A stretch of DNA of 64,000 nucleotides from Vicugna pacos (taxonomy: Eukaryota > Chordata > Mammalia > Artiodactyla > Camelidae). Location of the stretch: NCBI RefSeq assembly GCF_048564905.1, contig NC_132998.1:64924484-64988483 (forward strand), in the 5' to 3' direction. The translations under genes were made by a program, and so were the position numbers. Under the pieces are notes generated by a model. It was not told where the DNA came from. It saw nothing but the letters and a program-made list of their open reading frames with translations, and did not search any database. Position 1 is the first letter of the stretch. Each line of letters opens with the position of its first letter. Of this stretch, positions 56,200 to 64,000 are shown one piece after another.

Positions 56200-57456
56200 T
56201 CTTCAGTAGGAATGTCGGACAACTCAGTAGGGAAAGAGCAGTCTTTTCAACAAATGGTGTTGGAACAACTGGCTGTCCACAGGCAAAATGATAAACTGGA
56301 GCCTCTAATTCACATTATATACAAACATTAGCTAAAATGAATCATTGATCTAAATGTAAGAGCTAACGTTATAAAATTATTAGAAGAAAATATGGGTGTA
56401 AATTGTTATGATCTTTGCTTAGGCAGTGGTTTCTTGGATATGACATCAAAAGCAATGAAACAAAAAATAGATACATTGGGCTTTATCAAAATTAAAAACA
56501 TTTACACTTCAAATAATAAGAAAGTGAAAATGTCCTTAGAATGGGGAAAAATAGGAGCAAATCATATATCTGATAATGGACTTGTATCCAGAATTGATTA
56601 AGCACTCTCCCAATGCCTATAAATCCTATATTAAAATAGTCAGAGGATTTAAATACATTGCTTTATAGAAGATGCAAGCACGTGATAAGACAGCAAATAC
56701 CATCAGATATTAGGGAAACGAAAATCAAACCACAGTGAGCTAGCACTTCATGCCCATGAGGATGGCTACTATTTAAAGGCCATTAACGTTAATCAAGGAC
56801 AAACCAGAACAAGGGTTGGGCAAGGTGTGGAGAAACCAGAACCCTCCTGCATCATGGGCAGAATTGTAAAATGGTGCAGATCCCAAGGAAAACAGTTTGG
56901 CTGTTCCTCAAAATATTAAATATAGAATTACCACACGATCCAACAACTCTCCTCTAAGGTATGTATACACACGTGCATGTCCAAGAGGAATGAAAACATA
57001 TGTCCTCATAAAATCTTGTACACACAGATTTTCACAACAGAATTATTCATAATAACCCCAAAGTGGAAATATCCCAAATGTCCATCCACTGATGAGTCAA
57101 TAAACAAAATGTGGTATATTCATACAATGAAATAGCATATTATTTGGCCATAGAAATAATGACATACTGATACAGCATGTTTGAAACTCAAAAATATTAC
57201 ACTAAGTGAAAGAAGCAGTCACAAAAGACCACATGTTTGTATAATTTCATTTATATAAAATGTCCAGGATAAGCAAATCTATAGAGACAGAAAATACATT
57301 TGTGTTGTCAGGAACTAGGGGTTGGAGGGAACAGAGGATGAATGGAGAGTTAAGGGGTCAGAGTTTCTCTTTAAGGGGATGGGAATGTTCTAAAATTAGC
57401 TTATGGTGGTGTCTGGACTAGTTTGTGGATATACTAAAACCACTGGCTTGTACACT
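56200..57456 (+). mobile_element. Old LINE-1 ORF2 C-terminus and 3' UTR, left segment of a split copy
   Basis: Sense-strand L1. GTCTTTTCAACAAATGGTGT (56,232) and the frame 56,392-56,601 encode the diverged ORF2 C-terminal region, with GFLDMTSKAMKQK and KIGANHISDNGLVS resembling 'dfldmtskgkkak' and 'ekifanhisdkglis'. The sequence then runs through CAGAATTATTCATAATAACC, CCCAAATGTCCATCCACTGA, GAAATAGCATATTATTTGGC and the 3' UTR (GGGGATGGGAATGTTC). It resumes at 57,740 after a younger insertion. Ancient, with frames broken apart from the short segment. Confidence 0.85.
57447..57456. repeat. Target-site duplication, left copy
   Basis: CTTGTACACT, identical to 57,730-57,739. The two copies flank the antisense L1 tail. 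Confidence 0.85.
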
Positions 57457-57729
57457 TTCTTTTTTTAGATTTTTTTATTGAAGTGTAGTTGATTTACAGT
57501 GTTAGTTTCAGGTGTACAGCAAAGTGATTCAGTTATACAGATACGTACGTATATATTTTTTCTTTTCAGATTCTCTTGCATTATATGTTATTTCAAAAAA
57601 TTGAATATGGTTTCCTATGCTGTACAGTAGGTCCTTGCTGTTTATGCATTTTATGCTCAGTAGTGTAGATCTGTTCATCCCAAGTTCCTAATCTGTCCCT
57701 CCCCCACACTTTCCCCTTCCGCAACCTGA
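57457..57729 (-). mobile_element. Younger LINE-1 3' end, antisense, inserted into the older LINE-1
   Basis: The plus strand begins with a T-rich run (57,458-57,478), then TATTGAAGTGTAGTTGATTT, GTTTCAGGTGTACAGCAAAG and GCTGTACAGTAGGTCCTTGC. These are the reverse complement of the cetartiodactyl L1 3' end. About 270 bases remain, 5'-truncated. The 10-bp duplication CTTGTACACT on both sides marks a target-primed insertion. Confidence 0.93.
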
Positions 57730-57739
57730 CTTGTACACT
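57730..57739. repeat. Target-site duplication, right copy
   Basis: CTTGTACACT, the partner of 57,447-57,456. Confidence 0.85.
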
Positions 57740-57790
57740 CTAAATTAGTGATTTTTATGTCGATCATATCTCAGTTTAAGCGGTGCTAAC
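57740..57790 (+). mobile_element. Old LINE-1 3' terminus, right segment of the split copy
   Basis: CTAAATTAGTGATTTTTATG and TCATATCTCAGTTTAAG complete the old L1 3' end ('tacactttaaatgggtgaattttatg ... tatctcaataaag'). Confidence 0.8.
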
Positions 57791-57999
57791 ATACACACTA
57801 ACTCCAGTATCCTAACACACATAGTAGTCACTTTACACTGAAATGTGTACACATGTTTGAAATGAATAACTTGGAAAACAAATGTTTATCTGAAATTTTA
57901 AAACATTAATTGAACCCCCCTTCCATTAACCCACATCCAGTGTGTGTCCTGCTTACCACACACTCAGCACTGTTTGAAGCTCTCTATCTGTATTAACAT
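57791..57999. other. No gene seen
   Basis: AT-rich unique DNA between the LINE-1 and the MIR. Confidence 0.5.
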
Positions 58000-58195
58000 T
58001 AACTGTTCTATTTCCCATGACCATGAGGAATATGGTCCTGTGATCACCTCCATTTTGCAGAGTAGGACGCTGAGATGGGGAGACTTGGTTGTTCACCCGG
58101 AGCCACCCAGCTGATCAGGGGTAACACCAGGATCTGAACACACGCTGTCCTATGCCAAGCCTGTGCTCTTACCCCCACTGCCCTCTGCTTCTGCA
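58000..58195 (-). mobile_element. MIR SINE, antisense
   Basis: CCATTTTGCAGAGTAGGACG, CTGAGATGGGGAGACTTGG, GTTCACCCGGAGCCACCCAGC and GGATCTGAACACACGCTGTC are the reverse complement of most of a MIR, in order. Confidence 0.7.
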
Positions 58196-59299
58196 GATGA
58201 AATATGTCCTTTATTAAAAACTAGATGGGCTGGAGCCATTTTCATTTTATGAGCCCATTCCATCTGCCTTAAGCATTTACCTGCCAGCCTCTCAATGCCT
58301 CCTTCCATCTTTATATATCCACAGAGGTAAGTCGAGAATAACCTTCTCCAAATATTATCTGTGGTTATTTCTGGGTTCTGAGAAGGGTGAAATCTTTACC
58401 TTTTCTTCTGTCAGCTCTGAGTCATTTGACTCTCTTATAGGAAGCTTGTGTCATTTGTACAAAAAAAAATCATTTTTCTTTAAAGATGGAGAGACCAATG
58501 AAAAGGTGGGCAGACATAAAAATAGATAAGTGGATGGATGAATACTGGATCTAGAAGACAGACACAGATAGATCAGCTGGATAAATAGATAAGAGAGACA
58601 GAGATGGATGGATGGATAGATGGATGGATACACAATAGGTAGAGAGATGAAAGTTAGAAAGGGAAGAAGGAGGGAGGGAAGATATTGTTAGAGGCAGATG
58701 GACTCTGGCCCAATCACTGATCTCCAGACTTGGAACCTGGACTGGGAGTCGATGCTTCAGAGCCGTCCTGAGTGAGCAGCCCAGCGGGGCCGCTGATCAC
58801 TTCCTGGGGCCCACTGATGCAGCAGGTCGTGCAGGGGACTGGGTGTCTGGAGACTTGGGTGTCAGTTCTAAGTCCATGCCTAGTGTTCTGTGAAAATAAG
58901 ACACTTCTTGGGCTTCAGCGCTGGGACCTTCACAAACCATTCTGTCCTAGGAATTAGGCATCTTGTCAGTTTGTGCGTCTTTCGGCTTCAGGGAGCATCG
59001 TGGCAATCGCAGTGCTATGTGACAGCATCCCCGAATTCCTCACCCGTGCTTTTGTCTCTGGCTTTGTTTTTTAATGACCTCTTAATCAGTCCCTTATTTC
59101 TGAGTCACCCAAGCACTTCATTTCCACTGCTCTGTTGATGCCTTCACACTCTCCAACTCTTTCCCCATCATTTCTCCTGACACTTGACAAAAGCATTTCC
59201 TTCCATAGATGGGTAAGTTTAGCTCCATTTGCTTTACTTGATGTTTACAGCCACCCTCCAAGAACCCCAGTCTTCCCAGGAATTCTCCCACTTATTTAT
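58196..59299. other. No gene seen; simple-repeat patch
   Basis: 58,602-58,632 is a (GGAT)/(GATA) patch, with looser GATA and GGAA runs from 58,520 to 58,690. The rest is unique. Confidence 0.5.
58602..58632. repeat. (GATG)n-type microsatellite
   Basis: GATGGATGGATGGATAGATGG-like run, about seven units. Confidence 0.9.
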
Positions 59300-59400
59300 T
59301 TTCTCATCTGTTCATTTATTCATCTTTCATTAATTCCAGGTGCATCAGGGGCCAGGCGTGGCTCCAGAGGATGGGGACAGGAAGCACCCATCAGAGCCCT
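59300..59400 (-). mobile_element. Possible L2 3' end, antisense
   Basis: TCTGTTCATTTATTCATC, a diverged middle, then GGGGCCAGGCGTGGCTCCAG, GGATGGGGACAGGAAGC and AGAGCCCTGTCCCTGG resemble the reverse complement of the L2 3' terminus. Confidence 0.5.
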
Positions 59401-59970
59401 GTCCCTGGCTATGTACATGAGCACAGATTGCTATGAATGGGGATCAAAGCAGGGGCAAAATAAACCAGGGGTCCTCAGCACACACTCCCGTCCGTATGGG
59501 GGCTCGGTGCGCCCATGGAAATGTGCGATGGTTTCCAGGGACCGCACAGCCTGGGGGGCAGGACTTGCAGGACGAGGCAGCCGGATGAGAAAAGAGCCCC
59601 CCGGGTCAGCGTTCCCATGTGCGAGCACAGGTGCCTGCTGACCTCAGGAACTGGCACTGGGGAACCAGGAGGCGGGGCAGTCGGGGGGCGGGGTGGTGGG
59701 ACACCAGGATTGAGGCTCCAGAGACCTCAAAGAGGGGCAAACGTCAGTAAGAAAGTGACGACAATTATAAATTTCTAGGGAGACACTGACATCAACTGCG
59801 GGGTCAGCAAAGCCACCGGGATGCGGGTGGCTTACCTCGAGCCTTGGAGTGAAGTGACTTTAGACAAAGTCACAGGGCGTCGAAGCCCAGCCGCGGCTCT
59901 GAGCGCGTCTCCCTCAGCAAGAAGAGCCCTGGGTGCCAGTTTCTGGCAAGATCATATTGTTTTGTCAGTG
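59401..59970. other. No gene seen
   Basis: GC-moderate unique DNA. Confidence 0.5.
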
Positions 59971-60177
59971 TGTTTCTTTTCTATTTTGTTTTATTTTATC
60001 TATTGAAGTACAGTTGATTTACAGCGTTATGTCAGTTTCCGTGTACAGCAAAGTGACTCAGTTGCACATACACATATATGTTCTTGTTTACATTCTTTTT
60101 CATCGTAGGTCATTGCAAGTTAGTAAATACAGACCCCCGTGCTGCGCAGTAGGACCTTGCTGTTCATCTGTTTTACT
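59971..60177 (-). mobile_element. LINE-1 3' end, antisense
   Basis: A T-rich start, then TATTGAAGTACAGTTGATTT, CGTGTACAGCAAAGTGACTC and CAGTAGGACCTTGCTGTTCA are the reverse complement of the cetartiodactyl L1 3' end. About 200 bases remain. Confidence 0.9.
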
Positions 60178-60339
60178 CATGGGGGTTACTGGCGAGATCG
60201 TGATTAGGGGACATTCTCCTGGACCTGGGACTCTTTTTTAAGAAAATGAACACCCCCACCAAAAACAAATATTGCTAAAACCTCAGAATAAACACCTGAA
60301 ATCAATGTCTTTGCACTAATACTTTTGTTGTTAAAAAAT

Positions 60340-60459
60340 CAAGAATCTGAAGAGAAAACATATGGCTGTATGTGTACGTATAACTGAATCACTTTGCTGT
60401 ACCCCTGAAACCAACATTGTATGTGAACTACACTTTAATAAAAATTTTAATAAAAAAAC
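60340..60459 (+). mobile_element. LINE-1 3' tail, sense
   Basis: GAATCTGAAGAGAAAACATATG, then ACGTATAACTGAATCACTTT, GCTGTACCCCTGAAACC and an AATAAAAATTTTAATAAAAA tail form the sense counterpart of the antisense copy just upstream. Confidence 0.88.
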
Positions 60460-60719
60460 AGCAAATAACAAATAGTTGAGCAGATGAAGAAAAGTCAAAC
60501 GTGATCATGCATGATGTAGACCACAGCTGGACCATACCCAGTCACCACCCCTCCCCGCCCGGCAGGTCGGCCAGGTAACGCCGCAGCAAGCACGGTGCCG
60601 TCCAGAGGACCAGGCTTCCTCCAGAGGGGACGGAGCCCCCTGGCCCGGCTGCATCCGGCGTCCGCTCTCCATCACCCCTCCTCGGCATCCTGGCCACAGC
60701 CGCCCACATTTCATCCCTG
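60460..60719. other. No gene seen
   Basis: AT-rich at first, then GC-rich unique DNA. Confidence 0.5.
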
Positions 60720-61135
60720 CAGTTGAAATGTTATGGCAGAAATAACCATATTCGTGAAAAAGTACCATGTCCTGCCATAAAGCCAGATAAATACGAGGTT
60801 AAATTAAAAGTTGCGCGCTTGGTTTGGTCTTTACGGCTAATTTATGTGTCCGGCCTCCCGGCCCTTTATAGCACGTGGGCTGTAATAGATACCTCCCTCC
60901 ACAGGTGCCCACTCCCGCTTGATATTGCTCGCTGGGTCGCTGGCAGGGCCCCCGCCTGGACACCTTGACGAATGGCCGAGCCGCCGCATGGGCCCCGCGC
61001 AAGGCAGCGCCGTATAACTCAGCCGTAAAGATGCCTCCCTTCGGGTCCAAGTTCAGCTCTTCTCAGATTAAGCAACCTACAGGAAAGAGACATTCCGTGA
61101 TTTGGAAACCTTGCTGTGATGTCTTCACAGCCTCG
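60720..61135. promoter_or_regulatory. Candidate conserved non-coding element with four TTTAYRGC octamers
   Basis: Complex sequence with no recognised repeat. The octamer TTTAYRGC occurs four times: at 60,774-60,781 (minus, TTTATGGC), 60,830-60,837 (plus, TTTACGGC), 60,865-60,872 (plus, TTTATAGC) and 61,022-61,029 (minus, TTTACGGC). GCCATAAA fits the CDX motif and GTAAA forms resemble posterior HOX sites. The short frame 60,965-61,231 lies across it but has no recognisable product. Enhancer role is inference. Confidence 0.45.
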
Positions 61136-61399
61136 GTTAGGATTCGGAGACCCGGGATCTTGGAGTCGCCGGAGAGTCGTTTGCGGGTTGCTCCAGCCCC
61201 CCGGGGCCATGGGGGCCCTGTCTCCTCCTGAGCGTGGCCCTGAATCAATCCCTTCTGCCGTCCTGCACCATCCAGGGCCCTGTGGATGCTTTAGGACGTT
61301 ATTCTAACTACTGAGTTGTTCCCACACACTCAAGCCCGCGTGGGGGGCAGGCTTTCTCCATGTGCCTCCTACAAGTAACAAAAGTGAGAAACAATAGTA
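61136..61399. other. No gene seen
   Basis: Unique DNA between two candidate regulatory blocks. Confidence 0.5.
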
Positions 61400-61620
61400 A
61401 CAATAGTAGCAGCAACAACGAGAAGCCCGCGGCGGTGCCCAGACGCCCCGCAGCTCCCAGGACCCGCTGCCGCCCCCTGCCTCCCTACCCCTCCCGGGCC
61501 ACCCGGGGGCGCTGGGCCACGGGCTCACGGGAGGAGCTGACTTGCTCCGTCTCACCAGGACAGAGGGCGGTGCTGGTGACGGGTTTTGAACTCCAGCTCT
61601 CTGGTTCCGTACGCGGGCCT
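61400..61620. promoter_or_regulatory. GC-rich block with two CTCF-like motifs in opposite orientation
   Basis: The plus-strand string CCACCCGGGGGCGCTGG (61,499-61,515) is close to the CTCF core consensus CCASYAGRKGGCRSY (it differs at the A of YAG). GCTGCCGCCCCCTGCC (61,466-61,481) on the minus strand reads GGCAGGGGGCGGCAGC, with a perfect YAGRKGGCRS core. The block is CpG-dense. Motif evidence alone. Confidence 0.4.
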
Positions 61621-64000
61621 TCTTTTTCAATTTCCAGTTGCTGGATAACACACACAAGGAGGCGTGAGAGCCCGTCTCTACGGATTTTCATAAAGAGACC
61701 CACCCGTGTAGACCACCCAGACCAGGGAGACGGAGCCCCGACAGCGTCCGGCCCGCCGAGGCGCCGCCCCAAAGCTCACCCGCGGCCCGACTTCCGACTC
61801 AGCAGACGTCCTGTCTCAGCTCCGAGGGCTGACTTGCCTCACGGCTCCCTGCGCAGACCCGTCTACACTGCTGCGCTTGGGGCCTGACTGGGCTGCTGGG
61901 TTCTCCTTGCCGGTCTGCATCGCACTGTACGGCAACGTCACAGCTACGGAGGTGAGTCTGCGTGGGAGGGAGACCGCTCGGTCCCTGGGACGTGGGTGCG
62001 GCTTTAGTTGAGTTTGCCCAAGACTTCCCACGGCGGCTTCGCGGTTACACACGCACCCTCAGCTACTGCTCAGCACAGGCCCCGAAGTTCCAGGCGACAC
62101 TGCGACTTTGTGCCCAGCCAGGAGCTCTCCCGACCTGGCCCCCAGCTTCCTCTCCTGCCCCTTGAATTTGAACAGCTCCCAACACAAAAAGGAAACAGGA
62201 CGCAGAGTCTCTGGGGAAGCCAGCGCCTGGCCGGTTTCACACATCCTGCCTGTTGGGTCCCCCAGACCCTTCCCTCTCTGTGTGTGACTCTGACATTTAA
62301 ATTGGGTCCCATCCCCTGAGCAGAGGCAAGAAAGGAGAGAGGGCAGGACCTGGGACTGTCCTGAGACCTGCCACAGGGACAGTTCATTTAAGTCCTGTGA
62401 CAGAGCCCCTCCAAACCCTGTGGCTGAGGACAGCACACACCGTGGACTTCCCATAGGTCTGAGTCGGCTTGGCCTCTCTGGATGGCTCTGCCCACATGCC
62501 TGTCGTCCTCCAGGGGGGCCAGCAGCCCAGGATGTGCTCATGATGGGGGCAGAGGAGGGAGAGCAGGCAGGTCCAGCTGGAAACATTCTGCAAGGTCTGA
62601 GGGTCAGCTGAGGGGTCCCACTGGCCACAGCCGTCCACGTGCTCGGTCTGCCCACGGGGGATGCACGGAGAGTGAGTGGCAGACTGCACGGCCACAGGGC
62701 TGGGGGCAGGAATCGGGGTCAATTTCCATGTGCCCCTGGCCCTCAAGTGGTAGGGGGTCAGCGGAACACCAGTCTCATTTGCTGATGGAGCCGCGGCGAG
62801 AAGGGATTGCTGCCGACAGCGGAGTGGAGTAGAAAGAGGGAGATGATTATTGTCGTGGGGTGGAGGTGAGGACGAGGGGGATTAGCAGGGGCACCTGGCT
62901 GGGGCCAGCAACGCCCCGTTTATAATCCCCCGGGCAGGGAGATTCAGACCCAGCCAGGGGGCTGAGTGGGACAGGAAGGCAGCGGCAAGGGCTCACCTCC
63001 CCGCAGGCGCCCCTCTGTGTCCAGGAGGCTGAGCACGTGGAGGAAGACGCTCCTCCCATCAGAATCGCACACCTCCTGAATCTGCATTTCTACGCTGCGT
63101 TTCATCCCTGACATCACCGTTCCTGGCTCACCCTCTCTCCGGCGGGGCTCAGATGGAAAACGTCGTATCACCGTTTTTCTTCACATCTAATTACAGGAGC
63201 AGAAGGTGGAGGTTGTCAGGCTTGAAATCAAACAGGCCTCCCCTGCCCACCGCGCGCCGGCTCCCAAGGGCGCACATCTGTGGGTGCCTGCGGGCAAGGT
63301 CAGAGGCCAGCAAGGGTCTCGGCAGATGTCGGCAGGTCACCAGGAGTCCGCACATCAGGGTCAGCTCGTTGGGACCTCAGGAGAGCGGCAACCGGGGGAG
63401 ACCTTTCTCTTTCGACAGCTTTTGGGAGAGAAAGGACCACAGGGTTGTGCTGTGTGGACCGCAGGGCTCAGCCGACAGCGGAGGTGGGGCTGCTCCCCCG
63501 TCCAGGGAGCAGGGGCAGGGGCCGCGCACGCGTGGAGCTCCCGTACCCGTGTCTATTGGAGACGACAGGCTTTGTGTAAAAGCAAGTACCCTGTGGTCTG
63601 TCTTGATCAGACCTCTCGCAAAGCTGAGTCTGCAGAGGCTGGTGAAGGCGAGTCATCTGAAGGAGGGGACGTGGCGACATTGGAAGCAAGGGGGGACTCT
63701 GCCCTGGGAGGGGACCCTGTGGACCGTGCCAGCCCTCTCACCAGGGAACAGGTGTCTGGCTGTCACAGGACACTTGGCCGTGGGAGCGAGAGGAGCGGGG
63801 TTGACCCCAAAGAGGGGAGGGGATTAGAGTTCATGGACTGAGACCCCGTGCAGCCATGTGGAGAGGCGTTTACTGAAGTTCCACAGGGATCCCACTGGTG
63901 GAGGAGAGACTGGATGTGGGAGGAGGCTGGGGTCACAGGCTGTGGACACATCAGAGCACCACAGGGCCACCAAGCCATACGTGTCGGCCCCAGATGTTGT
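61621..64000. other. No gene seen; GC-rich
   Basis: GC-rich unique DNA. Two long overlapping plus frames (63,153-63,827, 224 codons; 63,206-63,841, 211 codons) lie after an acceptor-like string TTCACATCTAATTACAG (63,179-63,195), but neither peptide resembles a known family. They are not called as a gene (see findings). Confidence 0.45.

Noticed and set aside
1-64000. CRISPR arrays, operons, prophage or bacterial-type systems
   Set aside because: The sequence is clearly mammalian (L1, L2, MIR, MaLR fossils, GT microsatellites); no array of regularly spaced repeats was seen.

Overview
This window reads as a mammalian nuclear intergenic or deep-intronic segment. I found no protein-coding gene, tRNA, rRNA or recognisable small RNA in it. 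The open frames (the longest are about 200-240 codons) lie in GC-rich DNA, overlap one another on both strands, and show no domain, no known family and no consistent splice structure. What can be supported is a fossil record of transposons, simple repeats, two CpG-dense blocks and several blocks that look like conserved non-coding DNA. Organism: the youngest repeats are LINE-1 3' ends with the cetartiodactyl-type tail (reading TGTACAGCAAAGTGA on the minus copies). At 588-1225 and 41866-41956 the tail has the form ACAACATTGTAAACTG, which I associate with camelids. I saw no ruminant BovB/Bov-tA, no pig PRE-1 and no tRNA-derived camelid SINE. Best guess is Camelidae, with moderate confidence. Layout: 1-11,880 is AT-leaning and LINE-rich. 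It holds a fairly young 5'-truncated L1 with target-site duplications (579-1234), a long old L1 ORF2 fossil (3860-6115), an L2 (6850-7285), further old L1 pieces and a long purine tract. From 11,880 to about 25,480 the DNA is GC-rich and nearly free of LINEs. It has only MIR scraps, one MaLR-type LTR, homopolymer G/C runs and an alternating purine/pyrimidine tract. From 25,800 to 44,000 it is mixed: an antisense L1 fragment, L2 and MIR relics, a CATC-type minisatellite, a strong hairpin, CpG-dense blocks, a second MaLR-type LTR and AT-rich homeodomain-motif blocks. From 44,030 to 47,970 an antisense old L1 is split by a younger antisense L1 with a pyrimidine microsatellite tail. From 48,000 to 64,000 there are candidate conserved elements (49,080-49,660; 52,395-52,860; 60,720-61,135), an old solo LTR (53,525-54,148), an old sense L1 split by a younger antisense L1 between 10-bp target duplications (56,200-57,790), and a pair of L1 tails in inverted orientation (59,971-60,459). 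Functional reading: if anything here acts for the host it is probably cis-regulatory. The best candidates are the block at 60,720-61,135, with four copies of the octamer TTTAYRGC (CDX/posterior-HOX-like), and the block at 52,395-52,860, with two homeodomain-type submotifs repeated in swapped order. I saw no previously undescribed gene system. Family calls rest on recalled consensus sequences, not on a database search.
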